Source: Cytobacillus pseudoceanisediminis | GTDB lineage: Bacteria; Bacillota; Bacilli; Bacillales; Cytobacillaceae | Assembly (NCBI RefSeq): GCF_023516215.1 | Contig: NZ_CP097349.1 | Location: forward strand, 5,112,001 to 5,176,000 | Length of the DNA stretch: 64,000 nucleotides | Direction of reading: 5' to 3' | In this document: piece after piece, positions 39,498-49,102 of the stretch | Layout of the letters: every line of letters begins with the position of its first letter | Numbering within the stretch: position 1 is the stretch's first letter | Notes under the pieces: generated by a model | Told to the model about the DNA's origin: nothing | Database searches by the model: none | What the model saw: the letters and a program-made list of their open reading frames with translations, nothing else | Program-made: the position numbers and the translations under genes

Positions 39498-39959
39498 ATG
39501 TTTTCCCAATCGCTCATTTTTTTGATTCTATTGCTGGGTATTGGTGTAATAGCAAAAAATCAATCATTGATCATTGCTGTCTTTGTATTGATTGTCCTTA
39601 AAGCAGCCGGCCTCGATTCAAAAGCCTTTTCATTCCTGCAGTCCAAAGGGATTAACTGGGGCGTAACCATAATTACAATCGCTGTCCTGGCGCCTATAGC
39701 AAGCGGTGAAATCGGCTTCCGGGATTTAGGTGGAGCGTTCAAGTCCCCTTATGCATGGGTTGCCCTTGTCTCAGGGATTGCAGTTGCGCTTTTGGCAAAA
39801 GGCGGCATCGTTCTGCTGGCTGAAGACCCTCATATAACAACTGCTCTTGTTCTTGGGACCATACTTGCTGTTTCCCTTTTTAAAGGTGTTGCCGTCGGTC
39901 CTCTGATAGGGGCAGGAATTGCGTATATGGCAATGAAAATCTTTGAACTCTTTAAATGA
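39498..39959 (+). CDS. ytwI: UPF0756 membrane protein YtwI
   Basis: Four-segment membrane protein, DUF441 family, 153 residues, starting FSQSLIFLILLLGIGVIAKNQ. Function unknown. Located between ytvI and citZ as in B. subtilis. A short GGCAGGTG upstream serves as the ribosome-binding site. No clear terminator follows; a weak hairpin (TGCCC / GGGCA) lies about 20 bases downstream. Confidence 0.88.
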   Translation: MFSQSLIFLILLLGIGVIAKNQSLIIAVFVLIVLKAAGLDSKAFSFLQSKGINWGVTIITIAVLAPIASGEIGFRDLGGAFKSPYAWVALVSGIAVALLAKGGIVLLAEDPHITTALVLGTILAVSLFKGVAVGPLIGAGIAYMAMKIFELFK

Positions 39960-40051
39960 AGGATTCAAAAGGTTTTTCATTGCCCTTGGGCATTATTGTA
40001 AATAAACTTTTTTTGGAAAATAATATTTTTTAACATTTTAAGTGCTTTTCA

Positions 40052-40080
40052 TTCACAAAAGTCAGATAATTGTTTATAAT
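40052..40080 (+). promoter_or_regulatory. SigA promoter of citZ
   Basis: TTCACA, 17-base spacer, TATAAT: five of six and six of six matches. It leaves a leader of about 425 bases before citZ. Confidence 0.7.
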
Positions 40081-40086
40081 AGGACT

Positions 40087-40100
40087 TGTAAGCGTAACCT
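40087..40100 (+). promoter_or_regulatory. CcpA cre-like site at the citZ transcription start
   Basis: TGTAAGCGTAACCT matches 13 of 14 positions of TGWAARCGYTWNCW and overlaps the expected start point, a position suited to repression. Confidence 0.6.
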
Positions 40101-40180
40101 ATTTCACGGTACCTATTATATTCAGTTAAGCTCTATTAAAATGTTATTAATATATTTTATTTTTTCTATTCAGAAAAAAA

Positions 40181-40194
40181 TGTAAGCATTTTCT
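40181..40194 (+). promoter_or_regulatory. Second cre-like site in the citZ leader
   Basis: TGTAAGCATTTTCT matches 13 of 14 positions (A in place of G in the central CG). About 95 bases downstream of the predicted start; roadblock repression from such a position is known at B. subtilis citZ. Confidence 0.5.
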
Positions 40195-40510
40195 TTTTTT
40201 AAAGAGTACCGAGCAACCGCTCGATGGAATGCATGCCAAAAGAAAGTTTATTTCTTCCGTATATCGTGGAGTGCCCTTTCACTAAATGGAAGTTTCACCT
40301 TTCATGGTTTTGGTCTGTAGATCGGCTAATACAGCCGACTTTGCAATGGCTCCAGCAGCCCTATAAAAGTGTTCATAGTAAAGATAAAACAGAATGTGGA
40401 CATGACAAGGAAGCTTTTCTGAAAAATGAAAAATCAGGTTCGGCTTACTTATGTTTAATGTACAGACAAAAATGGGTATGGGGAAATTTTATTATGTAAA
40501 GGAGAGATTC
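40195..40510 (+). other. Long citZ leader region
   Basis: No convincing gene. A 91-codon open frame (40224-40499) has no ribosome-binding site and an odd composition rich in Trp and Cys. Short inverted repeats occur (CCGAGCAACCGCTCG; GGCTAATACAGCC) but no riboswitch class is recognised. Confidence 0.4.
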
Positions 40511-40513
40511 GGT

Positions 40514-41635
40514 ATGACAGTAACACGCGGTCTTGAAGGGGTAGTAGCTACTACTTCGTCTATCAGCTCCATCATAGACGATACATTAACCTATGCAGGC
40601 TACAATATTGATGATTTGGCTGAAAATGCAAGCTTTGAAGAGGTTATTTATCTTTTATGGCACAGAAAGCTTCCTACTCAATCCCAGCTGGATGAGTTGA
40701 AGAGTCAGCTTGCAGCAAACTACTCTCTTCCAGAGGAAGTTCTGAACCATTTTAAAACATATCCAATTGACAAAGTGCATCCAATGGCTGCTCTGCGTTC
40801 TGCAGTGTCTCTATTGGGACTTTATGATGAAGAAGCAGACCAGATGGGTGAAGAAGCAAATTATAAAAAAGCAATTCGCCTTCAAGCTAAAATGCCTGCT
40901 ATCGTAACGGCATTTGCTAGAGTAAGAAAAGGCCTTGAGCCAATTGCTCCTAGAACAGATCTTGGATTTGCAGCCAACTTCCTATACATGCTTACAGGCA
41001 AAGAGCCTGAACCAATCGCAATTGAAGCATTTAATAAAGCGCTGGTTCTTCATGCAGACCATGAACTAAATGCTTCCACTTTTACTGCACGTGTATGTGT
41101 AGCCACATTGTCAGATATCTATTCCGGAGTTACAGCTGCAATTGGCGCTTTAAAAGGGCCTTTGCATGGCGGTGCCAATGAGGCGGTAATGAAAATGCTT
41201 ACTGATATCAGCACTCTTGAAAATGTGGAGCCATATATCCGTGAAAAGCTTGAAAAGAAAGAGAAAATCATGGGATTTGGACATCGTGTATACCGTCAGG
41301 GCGACCCTCGTGCCAAGCACTTAAGAGAAATGTCCAAAAAGCTTACAGAACTTACCGGGGAACCACACTGGTACGAAATGTCCACGCAAATTGAAGCGAT
41401 TGTTACCGGAGAGAAAAAACTTCCGCCAAATGTCGACTTCTATTCTGCATCTGTATACCACAGCCTGGGAATCGACCACGATCTGTTCACGCCGATTTTC
41501 GCTGTAAGCCGCGTATCCGGCTGGCTGGCCCATATTCTCGAACAATATGAAAATAATCGTCTGATCCGCCCGCGTGCTGACTATACAGGCCCGGGAATGC
41601 AAAAATTCGTTCCAGTAGAGCAAAGAGGTCTTTAA
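40514..41635 (+). CDS. citZ: Citrate synthase
   Basis: Joins acetyl-CoA and oxaloacetate to citrate at the entry of the TCA cycle. Active-site regions LHADHELNASTFTARV, GPLHGGANEAVM and MGFGHRVYRQGDPRA with the two catalytic histidines are present, as is the aspartate segment NVDFYSASVYHSLGI. ATG at 40514 behind AAAGGAGAG gives 373 residues, the Bacillus size. First gene of citZ-icd-mdh, controlled by two cre-like boxes. Confidence 0.96.
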   Translation: MTVTRGLEGVVATTSSISSIIDDTLTYAGYNIDDLAENASFEEVIYLLWHRKLPTQSQLDELKSQLAANYSLPEEVLNHFKTYPIDKVHPMAALRSAVSLLGLYDEEADQMGEEANYKKAIRLQAKMPAIVTAFARVRKGLEPIAPRTDLGFAANFLYMLTGKEPEPIAIEAFNKALVLHADHELNASTFTARVCVATLSDIYSGVTAAIGALKGPLHGGANEAVMKMLTDISTLENVEPYIREKLEKKEKIMGFGHRVYRQGDPRAKHLREMSKKLTELTGEPHWYEMSTQIEAIVTGEKKLPPNVDFYSASVYHSLGIDHDLFTPIFAVSRVSGWLAHILEQYENNRLIRPRADYTGPGMQKFVPVEQRGL

Positions 41636-41831
41636 AAAGCAGATTAATAGAACTAATTACTACTCAGCATTTTACTTTTTATCAAAAAATTGCTGTAATA
41701 GAGAGAGCAGGGAAAAGGTTAGGGGCAAATGCCTTCTAACCTTTGATTCTGATATACTGATGCAGCATCGTGCCGAAACTATATAAAAATAAAGGCTGAT
41801 GCTCGCACTTTTCAAAATGGAGGGTATAACA

Positions 41832-43100
41832 ATGCAAGGTGAAAAAATCACAGTTACTAATGGTGTATTAAATGTACCAAACAATCCAATCGTTCCTTTT
41901 ATTGAAGGAGACGGAACAGGTCCTGATATTTGGGCAGCAGCTTCCCGTGTATTGGATGCATCAGTTGAAAAAGCCTATAATGGTGAGCGCAAGCTTGTCT
42001 GGAAAGAAGTATTAGCAGGAGAAAAAGCTTTCAATCAGACTGGTGAGTGGCTTCCTTCTGAAACACTTGATGTGATTAATGAATATCTAATTGCGATTAA
42101 AGGACCATTAACAACGCCAATCGGCGGCGGCATCCGTTCCCTGAATGTTGCGCTTCGCCAGGAGCTTGACCTATTTGTGTGCCTGCGTCCGGTTCGCTGG
42201 TTTGAAGGTGTTCCTTCTCCAGTTAAGCGCCCTCAGGATACTGACATGGTTATTTTCCGTGAAAATACTGAAGATATTTATGCTGGCATTGAGTATGCAA
42301 AAGGCTCTGATGAGGTTAAAAAGCTAATTTCATTCCTTCAGGATGAAATGGGCGTTAATAAGATCCGCTTCCCAGAAACTTCAGGCATCGGCATTAAGCC
42401 TGTTTCAGAAGAAGGAACTAGCCGTCTTGTACGCGCTGCCATCGAGTATGCAATTAAAGAAGGCCGCAAATCTCTAACACTTGTACATAAAGGCAATATC
42501 ATGAAATTTACTGAGGGTGCCTTTAAAAACTGGGGTTATGAGCTTGCTGAAAGGGAGTACGGAGAAAAAGTATTCACTTGGGCTCAATATGACCGCATTA
42601 AAGATGAGCAGGGTGTTGAAGCAGCGAACAAAGCACAGGCAGATGCAGAAGCTGCTGGCAAAATTATCGTTAAAGATGCGATTGCTGATATTTTCCTTCA
42701 GCAGATCCTTACCCGTCCAAAAGAGTTTGATGTTGTTGCGACAATGAACTTGAACGGCGATTATATTTCTGACGCACTTGCTGCACAGGTTGGCGGCATT
42801 GGTATTGCTCCAGGAGCAAACATTAACTATGAAACTGGACATGCGATCTTCGAAGCAACTCATGGTACAGCTCCAAAGTATGCTGGCCTTGATAAGGTTA
42901 ACCCTTCTTCTGTTATTCTTTCAGGTGTATTAATGCTTGAACACCTTGGATGGAACGAAGCTGCAAACATGATCGTTAAATCTATGGAAAAATCTATCGC
43001 TTCAAAAGTCGTAACATACGATTTTGCCCGTCTAATGGATGGAGCAACTGAAGTGAAATGCTCAGAGTTTGCAGACGAATTAATTAAAAATATGGAGTAA
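41832..43100 (+). CDS. icd: Isocitrate dehydrogenase (NADP+)
   Basis: Oxidative decarboxylation of isocitrate to 2-oxoglutarate. Substrate residues are in the [14 protein letters not shown] loop with the phosphorylatable serine, the catalytic [15 protein letters not shown], and the metal-binding [21 protein letters not shown] at 41832 behind GGAGGG gives 422 residues. The citZ-icd gap holds a hairpin (AAGGTTAG / CTAACCTT) and a -10-like TATACT, so icd may also have its own promoter. A terminator lies after the gene. Confidence 0.96.
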   Translation: MQGEKITVTNGVLNVPNNPIVPFIEGDGTGPDIWAAASRVLDASVEKAYNGERKLVWKEVLAGEKAFNQTGEWLPSETLDVINEYLIAIKGPLTTPIGGGIRSLNVALRQELDLFVCLRPVRWFEGVPSPVKRPQDTDMVIFRENTEDIYAGIEYAKGSDEVKKLISFLQDEMGVNKIRFPETSGIGIKPVSEEGTSRLVRAAIEYAIKEGRKSLTLVHKGNIMKFTEGAFKNWGYELAEREYGEKVFTWAQYDRIKDEQGVEAANKAQADAEAAGKIIVKDAIADIFLQQILTRPKEFDVVATMNLNGDYISDALAAQVGGIGIAPGANINYETGHAIFEATHGTAPKYAGLDKVNPSSVILSGVLMLEHLGWNEAANMIVKSMEKSIASKVVTYDFARLMDGATEVKCSEFADELIKNME

Positions 43101-43104
43101 AAAA

Positions 43105-43135
43105 CAAAAGCGCCTTTAATAAAAGGCGCTTTTGG
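43105..43135 (+). terminator. Terminator after icd
   Basis: AAAAGCGCCTTT pairs with AAAGGCGCTTTT across AATA. Confidence 0.85.
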
Positions 43136-43242
43136 CTAATATACTATTTCTGCAGTGTTATTTGGATTGCTTCTTGGGGAAACTTCTGCAGCTGGGCAGC
43201 TGGCGATTTTTGTAAGTGATGAATGTGTAAAGCTAATAGGAT

Positions 43243-43271
43243 GGCTGTTTTAATAAAACAGCCTCTTTTTC
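43243..43271 (+). terminator. Second terminator-like hairpin before mdh
   Basis: GGCTGTTTT pairs with AAAACAGCC across AATA, followed by TCTTTTT. It lies 50 bases before the mdh start and downstream of the icd terminator. Confidence 0.7.
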
Positions 43272-43322
43272 ATAAGGAATGCAAATTCCTGATACTTTCA
43301 TTTCCTAAAGGAGGAACTGCTC

Positions 43323-44264
43323 ATGTCATTGAAACGCAAAAAGATTTCTGTAATCGGTGGGGGATTTACTGGAGCGACAACCGCATTTTTGCTTGCCCAA
43401 AAGGAACTTGGAGACGTTGTGCTGGTCGATATTCCGCAAATGGAAAACCCGACAAAGGGTAAAGCTCTTGATATGCTTGAAGCAAGTCCTGTTCAAGGAT
43501 TCGATGCGAACATCACGGGTACTTCCAGCTATGAAGATACAAAGGACTCTGACATTGTCGTTATTACAGCAGGCATAGCCAGGAAGCCAGGCATGAGCCG
43601 GGACGACCTTGTTCAAACGAACCAGAAGATTATGAAAAGCGTAGCTCAGGAGATTGTAAAACATTCCCCAAATAGCTATATTGTTGTCCTGACTAATCCA
43701 GTTGATGCGATGACCTATACAGTCTTCAAAGAATCAGGCTTCCCCAAAAACCGTGTAATTGGTCAATCGGGCGTTCTTGATACAGCCCGCTTCCGCACAT
43801 TTGTGGCCCAGGAACTGAATTTGTCTGTTAAAGACATTACAGGATTCGTACTTGGCGGACACGGTGATGATATGGTTCCGCTAGTCCGCTATTCATATGC
43901 AGGCGGCATTCCTTTGGAAACATTAATTTCAAAAGATCGTCTTGATGCCATAGTTGAGCGCACGCGTAAAGGCGGCGGAGAAATCGTCAACTTATTAGGC
44001 AACGGAAGTGCATACTATGCTCCGGCTGCTTCCCTTGTGGAAATGTGTGAAGCTATCCTTAAAGATCAGCGACGTGTATTGCCTTCCATTGCTTACCTTG
44101 AAGGAGAATATGGCTACGAAGGAATCTATCTGGGTGTGCCTGCAATCCTTGGTGCAAACGGTATTGAAAAAATAATAGAACTTGAACTGACAAGCGAGGA
44201 AAAAGCTGCCCTCGATAAATCGGCAGATTCAGTTCGCAAGGTAATGGAAGTTTTAGCGTACTAA
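43323..44264 (+). CDS. mdh: Malate dehydrogenase
   Basis: NAD-dependent oxidation of malate to oxaloacetate, LDH-like type of 313 residues. The NAD fold is [15 protein letters not shown], the substrate arginines are in [11 protein letters not shown] and [11 protein letters not shown], and the catalytic histidine in [15 protein letters not shown] behind AAAGGAGG. Third gene of the citZ-icd-mdh cluster, though two terminator-like hairpins separate it from icd. Confidence 0.96.
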   Translation: MSLKRKKISVIGGGFTGATTAFLLAQKELGDVVLVDIPQMENPTKGKALDMLEASPVQGFDANITGTSSYEDTKDSDIVVITAGIARKPGMSRDDLVQTNQKIMKSVAQEIVKHSPNSYIVVLTNPVDAMTYTVFKESGFPKNRVIGQSGVLDTARFRTFVAQELNLSVKDITGFVLGGHGDDMVPLVRYSYAGGIPLETLISKDRLDAIVERTRKGGGEIVNLLGNGSAYYAPAASLVEMCEAILKDQRRVLPSIAYLEGEYGYEGIYLGVPAILGANGIEKIIELELTSEEKAALDKSADSVRKVMEVLAY

Positions 44265-44315
44265 GGAAAGATGGCTAGTGTTTTCACTGCAGCAGTCTCA
44301 GTTTAATCGCTGATT

Positions 44316-44484
44316 TGATTGGAGCGGAGGTCACTTGAACCTCGAAAATGCTATTGCATTTCCTTTGTACGGTGTTGATTCAAGGGAGATTATTCAATGT
44401 CCTGGTGAGACTACACAGGCGCAGGAGCGGCGAGGCGGCGCACCGCCCGCCCCCAGAAAGCAAGTGACCCGTGCTGAAATCAAC
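44316..44484 (+). repeat. GATTGGAGCGGA-type interspersed repeat, diverged copy 1
   Basis: Starts GATTGGAGCGGAGG and ends CTGAAATCAACG, with GGTGAGACTACACAGGCGC, GGAGCGGCGAGGCGG and CCAGAAAGCAAGTGA inside. The ends are inverted (TTGATT / AATCAA). It resembles a repeat widely seen between genes in Bacillus. The left third (CACTTGAACC to CAATGTCC) differs from copy 2. Fills most of the gap between mdh and the MaoC gene. Confidence 0.6.
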
Positions 44485-44529
44485 GTGCAGAATTCTTAAG
44501 CTAGTCAATAACTTTGAAAAATAAATAGT

Positions 44530-44564
44530 AAAAAAATTCGGGGTCGGCTCTCCGAATTTTTTTA
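44530..44564. terminator. Terminator-like hairpin between mdh and the MaoC gene
   Basis: AAAAAATTCGG pairs with CCGAATTTTTT across ten bases; T-tracts on both strands. It may end mdh transcription that reads through the repeat. Confidence 0.75.
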
Positions 44565-44695
44565 CTGGAAGCTCTTTTGGGAAATAGTATAAAATGATAT
44601 CATATAAAAAATAGACTGAATAATTTAAAATATTTTACAGTCTATTTTTTTACAGCAACTATGTAAACGGTTACAATACTTGGAGGTGCTAAGAT

Positions 44696-45172
44696 ATGCT
44701 GCTTGGAAAGAAAAGAAAACTGGGAAGAACCATTGATGAAATTTCTGTTGGTGAAAAACTGACGCTTACAGAAAAAATAGAAGATAAGGACCTATTGCTG
44801 TACCTGGGCTTAACGAACGATGCAAACCCTTTATATATCCAGCATGACTATGCCTCACAAACACCTTATAAAAAGCCGATTGTGCCAAGTGTTATGCTGA
44901 ATGGCATCATTAACTCTGCCATATCAAAATATTTGCCGGGGCCAGGAAGCCATGTTTTAAAGCAGGAGATCGAGTATGTGAAGCCTGTCTATCATTATGG
45001 CACCGTTCAATTTTTATTCGAGGTAACAGAAGTGAACACGTCAAGTCACACCGTACAAATTAAGGTACAGGGAACAAATGAAGAGGATCAGACGGTTATT
45101 AACGGACAGCTCCTTATATGCCCGCCATACAAGCCTCAGCCAATGGATGGGAATGCTCTGGATAATTTCTGA
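44696..45172 (+). CDS. MaoC-like hot-dog dehydratase-domain protein
   Basis: Single hot-dog domain of 158 residues. The hydratase-type segment LTNDANPLYIQHDYAS with aspartate and histidine (motif D-x4-H-like spacing) and the later PGPGSHVLKQEIEYVKPVYHYGTV strand are typical of MaoC/R-specific enoyl-CoA hydratases. The actual substrate is unknown. ATG behind TTGGAGGTGC. Single gene with its own terminator, between mdh and phoP. Confidence 0.82.
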   Translation: MLLGKKRKLGRTIDEISVGEKLTLTEKIEDKDLLLYLGLTNDANPLYIQHDYASQTPYKKPIVPSVMLNGIINSAISKYLPGPGSHVLKQEIEYVKPVYHYGTVQFLFEVTEVNTSSHTVQIKVQGTNEEDQTVINGQLLICPPYKPQPMDGNALDNF

Positions 45173-45176
45173 TAGT

Positions 45177-45209
45177 AAAAAGATGTGCAGAAGACGCACA
45201 TCTTTTTTT
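45177..45209 (+). terminator. Terminator after the MaoC gene
   Basis: AAAAAGATGTGC pairs with GCACATCTTTTT across AGAAGAC. Confidence 0.88.
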
Positions 45210-45397
45210 ATGAATCCAGTCTTATCCAACAATTGATCCGAAAAAAATCATGAAATATATTATAATAAAGGTATATGGCAAATAGGGGTTTGATAGGCAG
45301 GAGGGATACCTGCTTTTATAAAGATCGCTGACACTCCAATGGTGCTGTTTCAGCTGAGGTTTCAAAACAGGGGTAATTCATTCACTCGGAGGATCGT

Positions 45398-46114
45398 ATG
45401 GATAAGAAAATTCTAGTTGTAGATGACGAACAATCTATCGTAACTTTACTTCAATATAACCTGCAGCAGGCGGGCTATGAAGTGATCACAGCCATGGATG
45501 GCCAGGAGGGAAAAGATTTGGCCATTTCTGAAAAGCCGGATCTAATTGTACTTGATCTTATGCTTCCAAAGCTTGATGGAATTGAAGTATGCAAACAGCT
45601 TAGACAGCAGAAAATTGCGACACCTATTTTAATGCTGACTGCCAAGGATGATGAATTTGATAAGGTCCTTGGCCTTGAACTGGGTGCGGATGATTACATG
45701 ACAAAGCCTTTCAGCCCCCGGGAAGTGGTTGCCAGAGTTAAAGCCATCTTAAGGAGAACTCAATTTGTTCCTGAGGCTGCTGAGGAGAAAACAGAAGATG
45801 GCGATTCTTTGCGGATTGGCGGCCTGAAGATATTTCCGCAGCATTATGAAGCTTATTTTGAAGATGAACTCCTTGAATTAACTCCGAAGGAATTTGAATT
45901 GCTATTATATCTTGCCAAGAATAAGAGCCGTGTTCTTACAAGGGATCAGCTTCTTAGCGCAGTTTGGAATTATGATTTTGCGGGAGACACAAGAATCGTT
46001 GATGTACATATTAGCCATTTAAGAGAGAAGATTGAAACCAACACTAAAAAACCTGTATATATAAAGACCATTCGCGGACTGGGCTACAAATTGGAGGAGC
46101 CTAAAGGAGAATGA
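45398..46114 (+). CDS. phoP: Phosphate regulon response regulator PhoP
   Basis: OmpR/PhoB-type regulator of 238 residues that controls phosphate-starvation genes. The receiver has the acidic pair DD in LVVDDEQS, the phospho-acceptor D53 in LIVLDLMLP and K103 in YMTKPFSP. The C-terminal winged helix contains LTPKEFELLLYLAKN and RIVDVHISHLREKIE. ATG behind CGGAGGATC. Overlaps phoR by four bases (ATGA). Confidence 0.95.
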   Translation: MDKKILVVDDEQSIVTLLQYNLQQAGYEVITAMDGQEGKDLAISEKPDLIVLDLMLPKLDGIEVCKQLRQQKIATPILMLTAKDDEFDKVLGLELGADDYMTKPFSPREVVARVKAILRRTQFVPEAAEEKTEDGDSLRIGGLKIFPQHYEAYFEDELLELTPKEFELLLYLAKNKSRVLTRDQLLSAVWNYDFAGDTRIVDVHISHLREKIETNTKKPVYIKTIRGLGYKLEEPKGE

Positions 46115-47886
46115 ACACGTTTCGCACCCGCCTGCTATTCGCATTGCTCACTTTAATTCTGGTTGTTTTAATTGCGTTGGGCCTTCTTTTAGGCCAGCTT
46201 TTTAAAAGCTATTATTTACAAACATTTGATGCACGTCTGCAAAAAGAGTCTGAACTGGTATCGAGCTATGTTGAGGGCAACGGGGGCATTGGATCCCTAA
46301 GTATTGACAAAATCAATGAGTTCGGGGACATTCTTGATTTGCGTGTAACAGTTACGGATGGCCAGGGCAGAATACTATTGGACAGCAGCGTTAAAAGTGA
46401 GACAACACAAAGCAGGCATCAGGAAATTATATTAGAAGTACTAAAAAAGGAATCTGCAAATGAATCAGGATTGGAAGTGGCCGGAGGGTTTAACCTGCAC
46501 TATTATTGGCAGCCTGTCATAATAAATGGCGAGAAGGACGGCTATATCTTCTTAAGCACAAAGATGGCTGAATTCCAAAAGGCTTACCAGCAGATTTGGT
46601 GGATTTTGACTATCAGCCTGGGGCTTTCTTTATTTGTGATTATTCTGCTTGGATCAAGAATTACCGCACGGTATACAAAACCTATCGAGTCAGCTACAAA
46701 GGTTGCAATTGAACTTACAAAGGGAAACTACCGTGCAAGAACATATGAAGACCAGGAAGACGAAACAGGTATGCTTAGTAAGTCTATCAATGTATTGGCG
46801 AGGAATCTTCAGGAAATGGTGAAGTCCCAGGAAATGCAGCAGGACCGGCTTGGGGCTCTCATTGAAAACATGGGAAGCGGCCTGATTCTTATTGACAGCA
46901 GAGGCTATATTAATTTAATGAACCGGCCATATAAAGAGGTTTTCAATGTAAATCCTTCCGAATATCTTTATAAACTCTATTATGAAGTGATTGAGCACAA
47001 AGGTATTACCGAAATGGTCGAAGAAATTTTCATGACTGAGCAGAAAGTAAAAAAACAGCTTATTATTCCCGTCAATATCGAAAGACGTTACTTTGAAGTA
47101 TATGGAGTCCCGATTATTGGCACGAATGATGAATGGAAAGGGATTTTACTTGTTTTTCATGATATTACAGAACTGAAAAAGCTTGAGCAGATGAGGAAGG
47201 ATTTTGTAGCAAACGTTTCCCATGAATTGAAAACACCTATAACTTCGATAAAGGGTTTTTCGGAAACTCTTTTGGATGGTGCGATGGAAGACAAACAGGC
47301 TTTAAATGATTTCCTCAGTATCATTTTGAAGGAGAGTGACCGGCTTCAATCTCTTATTCAGGATTTGCTGGATCTATCGAAAATCGAAAAGCAAGGATTC
47401 AGCCTTTCCATTCAGCAGCTGGACCTGACTGATGTACTCGAAGATGTGATGGCCATTATGAAAGGGAAAGCAGCAGAAAAGGAAATTGTTTTTAAATATC
47501 AGAGAGATGAAAAGCCGGTATATATCGAAGGTGATATTCACCGGCTTAAGCAGGTGTTTATAAATATCATATCCAATGCAATTTCTTATACGCCGAATCA
47601 GGGAGTCATCTATATTTCAGCAGCAAAGACCGGCAGCACAGTTTTGACTGAAATAAGGGATACGGGGATTGGAATTGAAGCCAGTGAAATTCCTCGTATT
47701 TTTGAACGTTTTTATCGGGTGGATAAAGCTAGAAGCAGGAATTCAGGCGGTACAGGACTGGGCCTTGCCATCGTTAAGCATCTGGTTGAAGCACATAAAG
47801 GATCCATCTCAGTAAAAAGTGAGGTCGGCAAAGGTACCTCCTTTATAATTGAACTTCCCAAAATGAATAATGAAAAAAATGGGTGA
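46111..47886 (+). CDS. phoR: Phosphate regulon sensor histidine kinase PhoR
   Basis: Membrane sensor kinase, partner of PhoP. Two transmembrane segments (about residues 8-30 and 160-182) enclose an extracellular domain, then HAMP, a PAS domain (about 240-350), the H-box FVANVSHELKTPITSIKGF and the ATPase motifs NAISYTPNQG, RDTGIGIEASEIP and GGTGLGLAIVKHL. The 591 residues are normal. Translationally coupled to phoP by the ATGA overlap. Confidence 0.95.
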   Translation: MNTFRTRLLFALLTLILVVLIALGLLLGQLFKSYYLQTFDARLQKESELVSSYVEGNGGIGSLSIDKINEFGDILDLRVTVTDGQGRILLDSSVKSETTQSRHQEIILEVLKKESANESGLEVAGGFNLHYYWQPVIINGEKDGYIFLSTKMAEFQKAYQQIWWILTISLGLSLFVIILLGSRITARYTKPIESATKVAIELTKGNYRARTYEDQEDETGMLSKSINVLARNLQEMVKSQEMQQDRLGALIENMGSGLILIDSRGYINLMNRPYKEVFNVNPSEYLYKLYYEVIEHKGITEMVEEIFMTEQKVKKQLIIPVNIERRYFEVYGVPIIGTNDEWKGILLVFHDITELKKLEQMRKDFVANVSHELKTPITSIKGFSETLLDGAMEDKQALNDFLSIILKESDRLQSLIQDLLDLSKIEKQGFSLSIQQLDLTDVLEDVMAIMKGKAAEKEIVFKYQRDEKPVYIEGDIHRLKQVFINIISNAISYTPNQGVIYISAAKTGSTVLTEIRDTGIGIEASEIPRIFERFYRVDKARSRNSGGTGLGLAIVKHLVEAHKGSISVKSEVGKGTSFIIELPKMNNEKNG

Positions 47887-47990
47887 AGTGGCAGGTTTAT
47901 CTTTACATTATTTTTACAGCAGATTTATGTCCCCTTTACATTCCGCTGATAAAATCATAATTGTTAAACCCCTTCATCCAAGGAGCCATA

Positions 47991-48027
47991 GAAAAAGGTG
48001 AAAGCTGACCCCGCTTTCGCCTTTTTC
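47991..48027 (+). terminator. Terminator after phoPR
   Basis: GAAAAAGGTGAAAGC pairs with GCTTTCGCCTTTTTC across TGACCCC. Confidence 0.85.
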
Positions 48028-48137
48028 ATTTTTGCTGATTTTCCTTCTTTCTTGAACTTTTGTCATATTTATGAAACCTTTACGTAAATAAATCGTATGA
48101 AAAGTTATAGAAAGAGTGCTAGGGAAGGGAGAGAGAA

Positions 48138-49102
48138 ATGGTCAGCTTAAAGCGGATTTATACAATCGCAGGGCTAATTCTGGCAATTGTTATTTTAAGT
48201 ATAGTTGCCTTTACAACATGGTACACCGTCGATGAATCGGATCAGGCAGTCATTTTAACATTTGGGAAAGTGGAGGAAGGCATTACGGAGCCGGGACTTC
48301 ATTTCAAACTGCCATGGCCTGTCCAAACCGTGGAGAAGCTTTCAAAGGAAACCTTTTCGCTCCAGTTTGGATATGAAGAAAAGGATGGAGAAATAAAGGA
48401 TTTTCCTGATGAGACAAAGATGATAACCGGTGATGAAAATATCGTTCTGGCAGATCTGGTGGTACAGTGGAAAATTACGAATCCGGAAAAATATCTTTAT
48501 AATGCTGAAGATCCAGAAGAAATCCTATATGATGCTACTTCCTCATCCTTAAGAAGTATTATAGGGGGATCTAAAATTGATGATGCACTAACTTCAGGAA
48601 AAGCAGAAATTGAAGCGGATGTCAGAGAGCTCCTAACCTCTTTAATTGGCAAATATGATATTGGCATATCCGTTCTTGCAGTCAAACTGCAGGATGTGGA
48701 ACTGCCGAATGATGATGTCAGAAAAGCCTTTACGGATGTAACGGATGCGAGGGAAACCGCCAATACCAAAAAAATGAAGCAGAAAAATATAAGAACCAGA
48801 GAATGAATGAAGCAGAAGGTGAGAAGGAGGCTCTTGCCTCCAAAGCGGAAGGTGAAAAAGCGGCCCGTCTGGAAAGAGCACGTGGAGATGTGGCAGTATT
48901 TAATAAATTGTATGGAGAATATAAGAATAATCCTGATATCACAAGAGAGCGGCTTGTCATTGAAACGCTGGAGCAAGTCCTTCCAGGTGCTGAAATTTAC
49001 ATTATGAATGACGATGGAAATACAATGAAATATTTCCCGATCAGGCCGCTTGAGAAAGAACAGGCCAAACCGAAAGAGGAAGCTGGTGAGGATAATGAGT
49101 GA
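48138..49102 (+). CDS. hflK: HflK-like SPFH protein, frameshifted
   Basis: Membrane-anchored prohibitin-type protein; HflK and HflC in E. coli form a complex around the FtsH protease. One N-terminal transmembrane segment (about residues 8-29) is followed by the SPFH domain (VDESDQAVILTFGKVEEG) and a C-terminal coiled coil. The frame breaks at the A-run 48768-48774; one more A gives NTKKNEAEKYKNQRMNEAEGE and about 321 residues. ATG behind GGAAGGGAGAGA. Overlaps the downstream hflC. No such pair is found at this position in B. subtilis. Confidence 0.85.

Noticed and set aside
40224..40499. A 91-codon open frame in the citZ leader
   Set aside because: No ribosome-binding site, unusual Trp/Cys-rich composition and position between the cre-like boxes and citZ; more likely untranslated leader.
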